This document shows positions 49,403-58,646 of a stretch of DNA of 64,000 nt, piece after piece. Every line of letters starts with the position of its first letter. Positions within the stretch are counted from its first letter, which is position 1. Below the pieces are notes generated by a model. It searched no databases and had not been told where the DNA came from. It saw only the letters and a list, made by a program, of their open reading frames with translations. Where the stretch lies: assembly GCA_963664465.2 (NCBI GenBank), contig CAXXSU010000006.1:1-64000 (forward strand), written 5' to 3'. Origin of the DNA: CAVOAK01 sp963664465. GTDB lineage: Bacteria > Pseudomonadota > Alphaproteobacteria > UBA8366 > CAVOAK01. The translations under genes and the position numbers were made by a program.

Positions 49403-50383
49403 CTATGGCAGTTTGGCGAACATCTGGTTCGCCTCCGATGCGTCGAGACCGAGATTTGTCAAAGTCTCTACCATGTGCTGAGGCGGATCGGCGGTAATAT
49501 CAAGTGACCCGGTGCCGGAGGGATGCGGCAACGCGATCCGACGCGCATGCAGATGCAAACGTTTCGCAATCTCAAGCCCCTCCATGAACGCTGCCTTGCC
49601 GCCATACTTGCCGTCGCCAAGGATCGGTGTGCCGAGCGCCGCCATATGTACCCGCAATTGATGCGTCCGTCCCGTTAACGGCATGAGCGCAATGAGCGCC
49701 ATTCTCTCGCCGACGGTTTCGACAACGCGATAGCGCGTGAGTGCACGCTTGCCACCAGCCGATGCCGCAATAACCCGCTCGCCGCCGCGACCGCGTTGTT
49801 TGGAAAGTGAAAGGGCTATTTCGCCATTCGTAGGGTCCGGAACGCCGACGGTAACCGCCCAGTAAAGCTTTTCCGCTTCGCGGCGGCGAAACATTGCGTT
49901 CAGTCGTCGTGCAGAAACCGCGTTGGTGGCCAATAGCATGACGCCGCTTGTATCCTTATCAAGTCGGTGGACAAGCTGCGGGCGGTCCTGACCCCGGTCG
50001 TGCAAAGCGCCGAGCATGGCGTCGAGATGACGGAATGTGCCGCTCCCACCCTGCACTGCCAAGCCGGGCGCCTTGTTAATTGCAATCACCCAGTCATCGC
50101 GATGGACAACCATGGAGCGGATAAGCGCGGCATCCTCGGGCTTCGCTGGCGGCTTCGCTGGTCTTCGACTGGGCGCATCCGGCAAAGGTGGGATACGAAC
50201 CCTTTGTCCCGGTGTAAGCCGTTGGCCTGCCTGTGCACGCTTGCTATCAACGCGAATCTGGCCGGTGCGCAACAACTTCTGCAATTGGCCATGGCTGACT
50301 TCCGGAAAGTATCGCCTGAACCAGCGATCGAGCCGGATATCGAGCTCTTCGTCAGCAACCGTCCGGTTTTCGACGGCACTCAC
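49403..50383 (-). CDS. rluC: Ribosomal large subunit pseudouridine synthase, RluC/RluD type
   Basis: 326 residues from the GTG at 50383, which overlaps the crcB stop (GTGA). An S4 RNA-binding domain (IRLDRWFRRYFPEVSHGQLQ, residues about 15-75) precedes the RluA-type catalytic domain. The catalytic Asp lies in LVHRLDKDTSGVMLLA. LTGRTHQLRVHMAALGTPIL and LHLHARRIALPHP are conserved. It converts uridines in 23S rRNA; which sites cannot be told. The longer open frame upstream overlaps crcB and was rejected. Confidence 0.9.
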   Translation of the reverse strand: MSAVENRTVADEELDIRLDRWFRRYFPEVSHGQLQKLLRTGQIRVDSKRAQAGQRLTPGQRVRIPPLPDAPSRRPAKPPAKPEDAALIRSMVVHRDDWVIAINKAPGLAVQGGSGTFRHLDAMLGALHDRGQDRPQLVHRLDKDTSGVMLLATNAVSARRLNAMFRRREAEKLYWAVTVGVPDPTNGEIALSLSKQRGRGGERVIAASAGGKRALTRYRVVETVGERMALIALMPLTGRTHQLRVHMAALGTPILGDGKYGGKAAFMEGLEIAKRLHLHARRIALPHPSGTGSLDITADPPQHMVETLTNLGLDASEANQMFAKLP

Positions 50384-50760
50384 ACCAATGCCAGCCGCGC
50401 CAGACGCAGCCCGAGGACGAGACCGCCAAGCGCCAGCATGACGGATGCCATTACGTACAACGCGGCTGCCGCCCATGCCCCCCGCTCGTAGAGGAGCACG
50501 ACATCCATAGAGAATATGGAAAAGGTCGTGAAAGCACCAAGCCCGCCAACGGCGAGGAAGCCACGCATCGCCTCGCTCGGAGACCAGGCAACGGCCAAGG
50601 TTTCAATCAGTCCGCCGAGAATAAATGAGCCGAGCACGTTGACTGCAAGCGTTCCCCAAGGGAACCCGTACCCAAACAGCAGCGCGACCTGATGCGTCAG
50701 AAAATGTCGCGCCACGGCACCAAGCGCACCCCCTGCAGCGATCGCAAAGATTAACTTCAT
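50380..50760 (-). CDS. crcB: Fluoride channel CrcB/Fluc
   Basis: 126 residues with four membrane helices. Fluc motifs are AAGGALGAVARHFLTH, GTLAVNVLGSFILGG (pore Asn) and GGLGAFTTFSIFSMD (the FTTFS Phe/Thr track). It exports fluoride as an antiparallel dimer. One gene encodes one subunit. I see no fluoride riboswitch in the 130 bases upstream. It overlaps rluC by four bases. Confidence 0.95.
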   Translation of the reverse strand: MKLIFAIAAGGALGAVARHFLTHQVALLFGYGFPWGTLAVNVLGSFILGGLIETLAVAWSPSEAMRGFLAVGGLGAFTTFSIFSMDVVLLYERGAWAAAALYVMASVMLALGGLVLGLRLARLALV

Positions 50761-50889
50761 GACTCACCGATATGAGCGTTGGACTGCGAAAATCGACGTT
50801 CGCACGCTAGCGAGGTTGCGCGCGAGAGACAACCTGGTTCGATCCCTAATTCGGCACCCGATGTCGCAGTTGGTTTGACGGCTTGAACG

Positions 50890-51147
50890 ATGATATCGTC
50901 TGCCCACATCCTCGTAGACCAGCAACCGGGCAACTACATGGCTCTTGACCCCCGCCTTCAGAGTTGCCTACCCAAACGCCTGCATCCCGTTAGCCGCTAT
51001 ATTTTGGATGTTTGGTTGGCGGGTGAAATTCCAACGCATGAGTTTCGTCGTCTTTTCCACCTGCCGAACTCGAGATACTTGACCGTCAGCGCGTGTTTGG
51101 TTGCGGCAATGGAGCGCATTAACGGATCAAGCCGCCGCAAGACATAG
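50890..51147 (+). CDS. Hypothetical small protein
   Basis: An 85-residue frame (ATG 50890, or 69 residues from ATG 50938, MALDPRLQSCLPKRLHPVSR). I do not recognise it. It is basic with a short mixed helix-like middle (RYILDVWLAGEIPTHEFRRL) and no signal peptide or membrane segment. It points away from crcB and converges with rarA (14 bases between the stops). It could be a real small gene in the crcB-rarA gap or chance. Confidence 0.35.
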   Translation: MISSAHILVDQQPGNYMALDPRLQSCLPKRLHPVSRYILDVWLAGEIPTHEFRRLFHLPNSRYLTVSACLVAAMERINGSSRRKT

Positions 51148-51160
51148 CGATGAATTCTCG

Positions 51161-52474
51161 TCACTCCGGAGTAGATTTCCGCTCGCTCCGTAAGCGATTC
51201 CAATACTCCAGGCGTTTGGCGATATCGCGCTCAAATCCGCGTTCGACCGGACGATAGAAAGACTGTCGCTCCATATCATCCGGAAAATAGTCCTGACCCG
51301 AGAACGCCTCGTCGGCATCGTGATCATAGGCATAACCCTCGCCATAGCCGAGCTCAGTCATCAGACGGGTCGGCGCATTGAGAATATGCATGGGCGGCAT
51401 AAGTGATCCCGTTTCAACAGCGCTCTTGTGAGCCGCACTCATGGCCCGATACGCGGCATTCGATTTCGGTGCGGTCGCCAAGTAGATGACGGCCTGTGCC
51501 AGTGCTAGTTCACCTTCAGGAGAACCAAGACGTTCATATGTATCCCATGCCGCAAGCGCCTGCACTGCCGCCTGCGGGTCGGCAAGTCCAACATCCTCGT
51601 AAGCAAATCGGACCAGCCGACGGACGACATAAAGTGGGTCCTCGCCGCCAGCCAGCATGCGCGCAAGCCAATAGAGGCCTGCATCGGCGTCCGAACCGCG
51701 GAGTGCCTTATGCAACGCGCTGATGAGATTGTAATGGCCATCCTGGCTCTTGTCGTAGAGCGGAACACGTCGCTGGACGACCTCCGCCAATGCCCGCGAA
51801 TCAAGGGGCTCATCCGTCTTTAGATTGTAAAGTTCCTCGCACAAATTGAGGAGAAATCGTCCATCGCCGTCGGCCATGGCACGGAGAGAAATCCGTGCGT
51901 CGCTGTCGAGTGGCAGCTGTCGTTTTACGTCGGCCTCAACCCGGACCAGCAGTTTTTTAAGCGCTTCATCATCAAGCCTGTTGAGAACAAATACCTGACA
52001 GCGCGACACCAATGCACCATTCAACTCGAAGCTTGGGTTTTCAGTTGTCGCGCCAACCAAGATGACTGTGCCATTCTCAACGTAGGGTAGGAATCCGTCC
52101 TGCTGCGCCCGGTTAAATCGATGGATTTCGTCGACGAAGAGCAATGTGCCGCGGCCCGCGCTGCGTCGCTCGCTCGCCGCGCTGAAGATCTTTCGCAGGT
52201 CGGCTACGCCGGAAAACACCGCCGACAGCAGCTCGAACTCGTACTTCGTCTCGTCTGCCAGCAGGCGCGCAATTGTCGTCTTACCGCAACCCGGAGGTCC
52301 CCAGAGAATCATCGATGCGAGCCGATCCGCTTCAAGCATCCGGCGAATCGCACCATCAGCCGCCAAGAGATGATCCTGCCCGACGACTTCGCCAAGCGAC
52401 TTGGGGCGCAGCCGGTCAGCCAGCGGTCTCGGCGCCTGGTCTTCAAACAGACTGTCTTGTTGTGCTTTGCTCAT
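51161..52474 (-). CDS. rarA: Replication-associated recombination protein A (RarA/MgsA)
   Basis: 437 residues, full length. AAA+ clamp-loader-like ATPase acting at stalled forks. Visible are LADRLRPKSLGEVVGQDHLL, Walker A ILWGPPGCGKTTIARLLA near residue 60, Walker B LLFVDEIHRFNRAQQDGFLP, sensor 1 LVGATTENPSF and the arginine-finger region. The C-terminal part has RFAYEDVGLADPQAAVQALA and YLATAPKSNAAYRAM, typical of RarA and the tetramerisation domain. Position next to crcB-rluC and rplQ is conserved in Alphaproteobacteria. Confidence 0.95.
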   Translation of the reverse strand: MSKAQQDSLFEDQAPRPLADRLRPKSLGEVVGQDHLLAADGAIRRMLEADRLASMILWGPPGCGKTTIARLLADETKYEFELLSAVFSGVADLRKIFSAASERRSAGRGTLLFVDEIHRFNRAQQDGFLPYVENGTVILVGATTENPSFELNGALVSRCQVFVLNRLDDEALKKLLVRVEADVKRQLPLDSDARISLRAMADGDGRFLLNLCEELYNLKTDEPLDSRALAEVVQRRVPLYDKSQDGHYNLISALHKALRGSDADAGLYWLARMLAGGEDPLYVVRRLVRFAYEDVGLADPQAAVQALAAWDTYERLGSPEGELALAQAVIYLATAPKSNAAYRAMSAAHKSAVETGSLMPPMHILNAPTRLMTELGYGEGYAYDHDADEAFSGQDYFPDDMERQSFYRPVERGFERDIAKRLEYWNRLRSERKSTPE

Positions 52475-52596
52475 CAGCCGATATCGAGCGAGATCGGGCG
52501 ATCACCACGCCGTATCAACGGACACCGGCGCTGCGGCGGCGACTTAAGTCGAAGCAAGCGCTCCGTTCCTCGAAATAGCACAATACAGGAGTCGGA

Positions 52597-53019
52597 CTAC
52601 TCTTCGGCTTCGCTTTCGTCCTGCTCCAGGACAGGACCCGATTCCTGGCCCTTCGCTTCAGGATCACGGTCGACGAGTTCGATGACCGCCATCGGCGCAG
52701 CGTCGCCGTATCGGAACCCGCTCTTGAGAACGCGCGTATATCCGCCGCCACGCTCTGCATATCGGTCAGCCAACGTATCCATTAACTTCGTCGTCGTCGC
52801 TTCGTCGCGCAATACCGCATAGATCTGGCGCCGGGCATGCAACGTGCCACGTTTGGCCTTGGTGATCAGTTTTTCGACAACCGGACTCAGCTCCTTAGCT
52901 TTCGGTAAGGTCGTGGTGATCTGCTCATGTTTGACGAGGGCCGCCGCCATATTGGCGAACATTGCACGCCGATGCGTGCTGGTCCGGTTCAGCTTGCGTC
53001 TGCTCACTCGATGACGCAT
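52597..53019 (-). CDS. rplQ: Ribosomal protein L17
   Basis: 140 residues. RHRVSRRKLNRTSTHRRAMF and TTLPKAKELSPVVEKLITKA are L17 landmarks. It is the last gene of the alpha operon, after rpoA. The acidic tail (about 25 residues with many Glu and Asp) extends past the core, as in other Alphaproteobacteria. A perfect palindrome CGACTTAAGTCG lies downstream near 52542, but without a T-run. Confidence 0.97.
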   Translation of the reverse strand: MRHRVSRRKLNRTSTHRRAMFANMAAALVKHEQITTTLPKAKELSPVVEKLITKAKRGTLHARRQIYAVLRDEATTTKLMDTLADRYAERGGGYTRVLKSGFRYGDAAPMAVIELVDRDPEAKGQESGPVLEQDESEAEE

Positions 53020-53102
53020 GACAGTACTCCCTCATCCAACCTCTTGATAACGATCGGGCTCGTCTCTTATCGGCTGAGATCCGATCGAGGCGTGGCACTA
53101 GA

Positions 53103-54137
53103 TCAATAGGGTTCCTCGAGCCTCTTCGCGAGATCCTCGATATTTTCCGGCGGCCAATTCGATATCTCCATACCGAGATAGATACCCATCTGCGAAAGGA
53201 CTTCCTTGATTTCATTCAGAGATTTGCGCCCGAAGTTCGGCGTTCGCAACATCTCCTGTTCGGTTTTTTGAACGAGGTCTCCGATATAGACGATGTTGTC
53301 GTTTTTGAGACAGTTTGCCGACCGTACGGAAAGCTCCAATTCGTCTACCTTGCGCAGGAGATTCTTGTTGAATGGGAGCTCGGACTGGCGATCCTCCTCG
53401 GTCCGTGCATGCGGCTCCTCGAAGTTAATGAAGAGCTGCAACTGATCCTGAAGAATGCGCGCGGCAAGCGCGACCGCATCCTCCGGCGACATGGCACCAT
53501 TTGTCTCAATATCCATCGACAGCTTGTCATAGTCGGTATCCTGACCGACACGTGTGTTTTCGACCTTGTAAGCGACTTTCTTTACCGGACTGAACAAGGC
53601 ATCCACAGGAATTAGACCAATCGGCGCATCTTCGGGCCGGTTCTGTGTCGCCGGCTGGTAGCCTTTCCCCGCCTCAACGGTCAATTCCATGCCAATTTTC
53701 GCGCCTTGATCGAGCGTACAAATCACGAGATCGGGATTCAGCACGTCGATGTCATGCCCTGTGTCGATCGCCGCAGCGGTAATCTCGCCGGGCCCTTCAG
53801 CTTGCAGGCGCATGCGTTTTGGTCCATCGCCGTGCATATTGAGCGCCAGCAGCTTGATGTTGAGCACGATATCCGTGACATCCTCGCGCACGCCCTGAAT
53901 GGACGAAAACTCGTGCAGAACTCCGTCGATCTGCACCGAAGACACAGCGGCGCCCTGCAGAGAGGAGAGCAATACCCGGCGCAAAGCGTTTCCAAGTGTC
54001 ATACCGAAGCCGCGTTCGAGCGGTTCGGCCACAACGGTCGCCACGCGCGCCGGGTCGACGCCAAGTTCAACGGCGAGTTTGTTTGGCCTAATTAGCGATT
54101 GCCAATTTTTTTGGATAACGCTTGCCACCTCATCCAT
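53103..54137 (-). CDS. rpoA: RNA polymerase alpha subunit
   Basis: 344 residues. The N-terminal assembly domain has FGMTLGNALRRVLLSSLQGA and VQIDGVLHEFSSIQGVREDV. A linker follows, then the DNA- and activator-binding C-terminal domain (ELSVRSANCLKNDNIVYIGD, then PNFGRKSLNEIKEVL). The dimer nucleates polymerase assembly. The start is MDEVASVIQKNWQSLIRPNK; a start at the V of VIQKNWQ would be shorter. Confidence 0.98.
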   Translation of the reverse strand: MDEVASVIQKNWQSLIRPNKLAVELGVDPARVATVVAEPLERGFGMTLGNALRRVLLSSLQGAAVSSVQIDGVLHEFSSIQGVREDVTDIVLNIKLLALNMHGDGPKRMRLQAEGPGEITAAAIDTGHDIDVLNPDLVICTLDQGAKIGMELTVEAGKGYQPATQNRPEDAPIGLIPVDALFSPVKKVAYKVENTRVGQDTDYDKLSMDIETNGAMSPEDAVALAARILQDQLQLFINFEEPHARTEEDRQSELPFNKNLLRKVDELELSVRSANCLKNDNIVYIGDLVQKTEQEMLRTPNFGRKSLNEIKEVLSQMGIYLGMEISNWPPENIEDLAKRLEEPY

Positions 54138-54257
54138 TTTTCAAATCACCTGTTCGATCAAGTTCATGACAATGCTGCCGCGTTGCGAATCCGCGGAAAT
54201 GCACCATTAGACCGCAAATACTAAGAACCACGGCTCGGTCAGCCGCTGTGGCCCTCG

Positions 54258-54650
54258 TCAAACGCGGCGCCGTTTTGGTGGACGGCAACCGTTGTGCGGT
54301 ACTGCCGTGACGTCACGAATCGCCGTGATGGAGAAGCCAACATTCTGCAATGCACGGAGTGCCGATTCGCGCCCTGAACCCGGGCCTTTGACATTTACCT
54401 CTAACGTCTTCACGCCATGTTCCATGGCTTTGCGCCCTGCATCCTCGGCAGCCATTTGAGCTGCGTGCGGGGTCGACTTTCGACTGCCCTTGAAGCCATT
54501 GCTGCCGGATGACGACCAGGAGATTGCATTTCCCTGCACGTCGGTAATCGTGACCATCGTGTTGTTGAAGGTCGCGTTTACGTGCGCGATAGCCGATGTA
54601 ATATTCTTGCGCTCACGGCGGCGCGGCCGAGTGGTTGTTGCTCTCGCCAT
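54258..54650 (-). CDS. rpsK: Ribosomal protein S11
   Basis: 130 residues. Motifs include ITSAIAHVNATFNNTMVTIT, SSGSNGFKGSRKSTPHAAQM and the C-terminal VPHNGCRPPKRRRV. Platform protein of the 30S subunit. It is preceded by rpsM and followed by rpoA in the alpha operon. Confidence 0.98.
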   Translation of the reverse strand: MARATTTRPRRRERKNITSAIAHVNATFNNTMVTITDVQGNAISWSSSGSNGFKGSRKSTPHAAQMAAEDAGRKAMEHGVKTLEVNVKGPGSGRESALRALQNVGFSITAIRDVTAVPHNGCRPPKRRRV

Positions 54651-54711
54651 TTATCCCTCTGTCTTCCGCATTGCGGATTGCAACACAATCGCCGGCGGTC
54701 GGCGCCAGTTG

Positions 54712-55089
54712 CTACTTAACGACCCTCTTCCTACCGGCGATCGGACGGGCAGGACCCTTTCGCGTGCGCGCGTTCGTGTGGGTGCGCTGGCCGCGCGTGG
54801 GCAAACCCTTACGATGACGAAGTCCACGGTAACAGCCTAGGTCCATGAGCCGCTTGATGTTGATTGCGACCTCGCGTCTAAGGTCACCTTCGACGATGTG
54901 ATCGCGATCAATCGCCTCGCGTACGCGCAACACCTCATCGTCCGTCATGTCGTTGACACGACGTTCGAAGGGGATGCCGCACCGTTCGCAAATCTTTCGA
55001 GCCGCCGTACGACCAATTCCATGGATATAAGTTAGCGATATTTCCACACGCTTTTGCGTTGGAATATTGACCCCAGCGATACGTGCCAC
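54712..55089 (-). CDS. rpsM: Ribosomal protein S13
   Basis: 125 residues. ARIAGVNIPTQKRVEISLTY and HGIGRTAARKICERCGIPFE form the start; GLRHRKGLPTRGQRTHTNAR is the basic C-terminus reaching the tRNA sites. Head protein of 30S. A gap of about 180 bases without an obvious gene separates it from adk upstream, so a promoter could lie there, but I do not see a clear one. Confidence 0.98.
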   Translation of the reverse strand: MARIAGVNIPTQKRVEISLTYIHGIGRTAARKICERCGIPFERRVNDMTDDEVLRVREAIDRDHIVEGDLRREVAINIKRLMDLGCYRGLRHRKGLPTRGQRTHTNARTRKGPARPIAGRKRVVK

Positions 55090-55267
55090 GCCGTCTACCC
55101 CCTAATCGCCGCTCTGGTCCAGTTTGGAAATCTCAGTGCGTATGCCCATTTCCTGAACGCTGTGGGCATGAAAAAAGACCGAGCCGAAACGCCGTCGCGG
55201 CGCACCAAACACTCGGCGGTATGTGTTCCGAGGCCGCAAATTACAGGGAATTGGACCACACTGTCAA

Positions 55268-55921
55268 TCACTGCAAGCGCACCAGAATTTTATCGATCTC
55301 TGCGGTCACATCATCGATTCCCCTCATCCCGTTGACTTCGAACAGGACGCCGCGCTCACTGTAGTAGGGGAGGATCGGTTCGGTCGCACGGCGGTAGTTT
55401 GCAAGGCGCGATTTCACCGTTTCCTGTTTATCATCGACCCGGCGCTCGAACGAGTCTGAGCCACAGTTATCACAAACGCCGTCGACCTTCGGCTTGTTAT
55501 ACTTTTCGTGGTAGCCGGCGCCGCATTTGCTGCAGGCATATCTGCCCGCTATGCGTTCAACGATCGCAGAATCATCGACGACAATTTGAATTACTGCATC
55601 GATCATAAGCTTTCTGTTCTTAAGTAACTCGTCGAGCGCTTGCGCTTGCGCCGGAGTTCGCGGAAACCCGTCCAAAATAAAACCGTTTTGGCAATCTGGT
55701 TTTTCCAGCCGCTCGGCAACGACAAGAATAACGATTTCATCGGGGACTAGATCGCCAGCTTCCAGGACTGGACCCGCCCTGAGTCCAACCTCTTCTCCAG
55801 CGTCAACCGCTTCGCGCAGTATCTCACCGGTAGATAGCTGAATAATCCCCCACCGTTCTTGAATTCGCCTTGCTTGGGTCCCCTTGCCCGCGCCGGGAGG
55901 CCCCAACACAATCAGATTCAT
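55268..55921 (-). CDS. adk: Adenylate kinase, zinc-LID type
   Basis: 217 residues, the long bacterial form. P-loop LGPPGAGKGTQARRI, DGFPRTPAQAQAL and a LID with four cysteines (CSKCGAGYHEKY, then CDNCGSDSFERRVDD), so the LID probably binds zinc. It interconverts ATP + AMP and 2 ADP. It overlaps the secY stop by four bases. The secY-adk-rpsM order is usual in Alphaproteobacteria. Confidence 0.97.
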   Translation of the reverse strand: MNLIVLGPPGAGKGTQARRIQERWGIIQLSTGEILREAVDAGEEVGLRAGPVLEAGDLVPDEIVILVVAERLEKPDCQNGFILDGFPRTPAQAQALDELLKNRKLMIDAVIQIVVDDSAIVERIAGRYACSKCGAGYHEKYNKPKVDGVCDNCGSDSFERRVDDKQETVKSRLANYRRATEPILPYYSERGVLFEVNGMRGIDDVTAEIDKILVRLQ

Positions 55922-57261
55922 CCGCGCCGCCCACGCAGCTTCGCCTTCTTGACGAGCCCCTCATATTGGTGCGCCAGCATATGCGCATGTACCTGGCCGA
56001 CGGTGTCCATTGTCACCGTCACCACAATCAATAGGCTAGTGCCGCCGAAATAAAACGGCACGCCGTAGCGAGAAATTAGGATCTCTGGAAGAATACACAC
56101 AGCGACAAGATAGATCGCACCGGCCGTCGTCAGACGCGTCAGCACATAGTCGAGGTATTCAGAGGTATTTTTGCCCGGCCTAATGCCGGGAATAAACCCA
56201 CCGTATTTCTTGAGGTTGTCCGCCGTATCAGCCGGATTGAAAACGATTGCTGTATAGAAAAAGGCGAAGAAGGCGATTAAGCCAATGAAGAGGATCAGGT
56301 ACAGCGGTTGTCCGCGGCCGAGCAGCGCTGAGATGTCGCCAAGCCAACCGGGCCCGGCGCTGCCGCTAAATCCGGAAATCGTAATCGGCAGCAACAGTAT
56401 CGATGTCGCAAAGATCGGCGGGATTACGCCCGCGGAATTCAGTTTGAGCGGCAGATGCGAAGACTCTCCGCCAAACATTTTATTGCCGACTTGGCGTTTC
56501 GGGTATTGCACGATGATTCGCCGTTGCGCGCGTTCCATAAAAACGATGAACCCGATCACCGACACCGCCATCATAATCAGGAAGAGAATGAAAATAGTCG
56601 ACAACGCGCCGGTACGACCAAGCTCCAAGGTGCTCGCAAGCGCCAAGGGAATGTTGGCGACAATGCCGGCGAAGATTATCAGCGAAATCCCGTTACCAAC
56701 GCCGCGTTGAGTAATCTGCTCGCCTAGCCACATCAGGAAAATTGTGCCGCCGACCAGCGTTACGACGGTGGTCATGCGAAAGAACGAGCCAGGATCGATA
56801 ACCGCGCTGCCCTGGCTGCTCTGCATGCCTTCAAGACCAACCGAAAGTCCAAATGCCTGTGCGGTCGCAAGAACGACGGTGCCATAGCGGGTATATTGGT
56901 TGATCCGCTTGCGCCCCGCCTCACCTTCCTTCTTGAGCTGCTCGAGCGTCGGCGAAATCGCCGTCATCAGCTGCATGATTATGGCAGCCGATATGTAGGG
57001 CATAATATTGAGGGCAAATATGGTCATGCGCCCCAATGCGCCGCCCGCGAACATGTCGAAGATGCCAAGAACGCCGCCCTGCTGTTGGCGGAAAATTTCA
57101 GCAAGTATGACAGGGTCGATTCCTGGCAAGGGAATGTAGGTGCCAAGCCGATAGATGACCAACGCACCCAGCGTAAACCAAATGCGCCGCTTGAGCTCGG
57201 TGGCCTTGGAGAAAGCCCCGAAATTGAAATTTGCAGCAAGTTGTTCAGCGGCGGATGCCAT
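55918..57261 (-). CDS. secY: Preprotein translocase subunit SecY
   Basis: 447 residues with ten membrane helices. SecY motifs are YRLGTYIPLPGIDP, MFAGGALGRMTIFALNIMPY, GEQITQRGVGNGISLIIFAG, RQVGNKMFGGESSHLPLKLN and GIRPGKNTSEYLDYVLTRLT. It is the pore subunit of the SecYEG channel. Encoded between rplO and adk in the spc operon. Confidence 0.98.
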   Translation of the reverse strand: MASAAEQLAANFNFGAFSKATELKRRIWFTLGALVIYRLGTYIPLPGIDPVILAEIFRQQQGGVLGIFDMFAGGALGRMTIFALNIMPYISAAIIMQLMTAISPTLEQLKKEGEAGRKRINQYTRYGTVVLATAQAFGLSVGLEGMQSSQGSAVIDPGSFFRMTTVVTLVGGTIFLMWLGEQITQRGVGNGISLIIFAGIVANIPLALASTLELGRTGALSTIFILFLIMMAVSVIGFIVFMERAQRRIIVQYPKRQVGNKMFGGESSHLPLKLNSAGVIPPIFATSILLLPITISGFSGSAGPGWLGDISALLGRGQPLYLILFIGLIAFFAFFYTAIVFNPADTADNLKKYGGFIPGIRPGKNTSEYLDYVLTRLTTAGAIYLVAVCILPEILISRYGVPFYFGGTSLLIVVTVTMDTVGQVHAHMLAHQYEGLVKKAKLRGRRG

Positions 57262-57318
57262 AGACTGCGTATCCTTACATCTCGCTTTGGCCCAAAGACA
57301 AGTTAGGCCTGGTTCTGC

Positions 57319-57804
57319 CTACCCCTCCGCAGGCACGCTAACGGTTGGTAAAACGACTTTTCCACCCGCCTTCTCGACCGCAGCGATTGCCGCTTTCGAA
57401 GCGCCCGCAACTTCGATAGTAACCTTGGCGCTGATTTCCCCTTTTGCAAGGAGTCGAACGCCATCACCCGGTCGCCGAACAAGCCCAGCAGCCATTAATT
57501 CAGCCGTGCCGATGGCTTTTTTCCCGTCAAGCTTCTTGTCGTCAATTGCACGCTGCAGACGCCCTAGATTGACCTCCGCGAAGCTCTTACCGAACGGGTT
57601 ATGGAAGCCGCGTTTTGGAAGCCGGCGGTAAAGCGGCATTTGACCGCCCTCGAATCCGTTGAGAGAAACGCCGGAACGGGATTGCTGTCCCTTCATACCC
57701 CGGCCACTGGTCCTCCCTTTACCCGAACCGGGGCCGCGACCGACACGAGTCCGATTACTTCGTGCCCCGCGCCGATCGGAAAGCTCATTCAACTTCATCG
57801 TCAA
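57319..57804 (-). CDS. rplO: Ribosomal protein L15
   Basis: 161 residues. MKLNELSDRRGARSNRTRVG, then GRGPGSGKGRTSGRGMKGQQ and GFEGGQMPLYRRLPKRGFHN are family marks. Late 50S assembly protein. The start may be the second Met (57798). Confidence 0.97.
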   Translation of the reverse strand: MTMKLNELSDRRGARSNRTRVGRGPGSGKGRTSGRGMKGQQSRSGVSLNGFEGGQMPLYRRLPKRGFHNPFGKSFAEVNLGRLQRAIDDKKLDGKKAIGTAELMAAGLVRRPGDGVRLLAKGEISAKVTIEVAGASKAAIAAVEKAGGKVVLPTVSVPAEG

Positions 57805-57834
57805 AACTCCTTTTGAGCCGATCCCAAAATTGCG

Positions 57835-58032
57835 CTAACCAGGCTCTTCAACTCGTAGCAAGTGCTTGACCTTATTGATCATACCGCGCACCGACGGCGT
57901 ATCTTCGAGTTCGCGTGTCCGATGCAGGCGATTTAGTCCTAGACCTATCAGAGTCGCGCGCTGATCGCCGCGACGTCGAATCGGACTGCCGATTTGCGTG
58001 ACGGTAATTCGTCCCACTGACTTATCAGCCAC
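57835..58032 (-). CDS. rpmD: Ribosomal protein L30
   Basis: 65 residues from the GTG at 58032 (VADKSVGRITVTQIGSPIRR). This start gives the usual L30 length; the longer frame lies inside rpsE. IGLGLNRLHRTRELEDTPSV is the conserved core. It overlaps the rpsE stop by eight bases, suggesting coupled translation. Confidence 0.94.
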   Translation of the reverse strand: MADKSVGRITVTQIGSPIRRRGDQRATLIGLGLNRLHRTRELEDTPSVRGMINKVKHLLRVEEPG

Positions 58033-58606
58033 TTGCCTGCTCCGCCGCCGCGGAACCGTCCTCGCGGCGTCCAATAATCTCGCTCACCTTCTTGCCTCGC
58101 TTTGACGCCACAAAGCGTGGCGATGTGCAGTTTGAAAGTGCGTCGAGCGATGCCTTAATCATGTTGTGGGGATTGGCCGCACCGACTGACTTCGCGACAA
58201 CGTCGTGCAGGCCAAGCGCTTCAAAGACCGCACGCATTGGACCGCCCGCAATGATACCGGTTCCAGCAGGCGCCGCGCGCACGACAACGCGACCTGCGCC
58301 GAAGCGGCCTTTGACATCGTGATGCAGCGTCCGGCCCTCGCGCAATGGAATCCGCACTAAAGAGTTTCGCGCCTTCTCCGTTGCCTTGCGAATTGCCTCG
58401 GGAACTTCGCGCGCCTTACCCATTCCATATCCGACGCGCCCCTTGCCGTCGCCGACAACAACAATCGCAGAGAAGCCAAATCGACGGCCGCCTTTGACGA
58501 CCTTAGCGACCCGGTTGATCGATACGAGCTTTTCGATCAGGTCGCTTTCTTCGCGCGGCGCACGGGGATTGCGTTCGTTTCTGGGTTGTCTCGGGTTTCT
58601 TGCCAT
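58025..58606 (-). CDS. rpsE: Ribosomal protein S5
   Basis: 193 residues. A basic N-terminal extension (ARNPRQPRNERNPRAPREES) precedes the S5 dsRNA-binding fold (EKLVSINRVAKVVKGGRRFG, GDGKGRVGYGMGKAREVPEA). The C-terminal half contains GIIAGGPMRAVFEALGLHDV. Part of the decoding-fidelity region of 30S. Confidence 0.98.
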   Translation of the reverse strand: MARNPRQPRNERNPRAPREESDLIEKLVSINRVAKVVKGGRRFGFSAIVVVGDGKGRVGYGMGKAREVPEAIRKATEKARNSLVRIPLREGRTLHHDVKGRFGAGRVVVRAAPAGTGIIAGGPMRAVFEALGLHDVVAKSVGAANPHNMIKASLDALSNCTSPRFVASKRGKKVSEIIGRREDGSAAAEQASG

Positions 58607-58646
58607 TTGCTAGAGTATCCTTTTCGGGGCCGCTAAACGCCGCGCC

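Noticed and set aside
50761..50889. Possible fluoride riboswitch upstream of crcB
   Set aside because: The conserved crcB RNA motif elements (for example GCTGATG with its partner stems) are not visible.
52536..52556. Palindrome CGACTTAAGTCG after rplQ as a terminator
   Set aside because: The stem is short with no loop, and no T-run follows on the transcribed strand.
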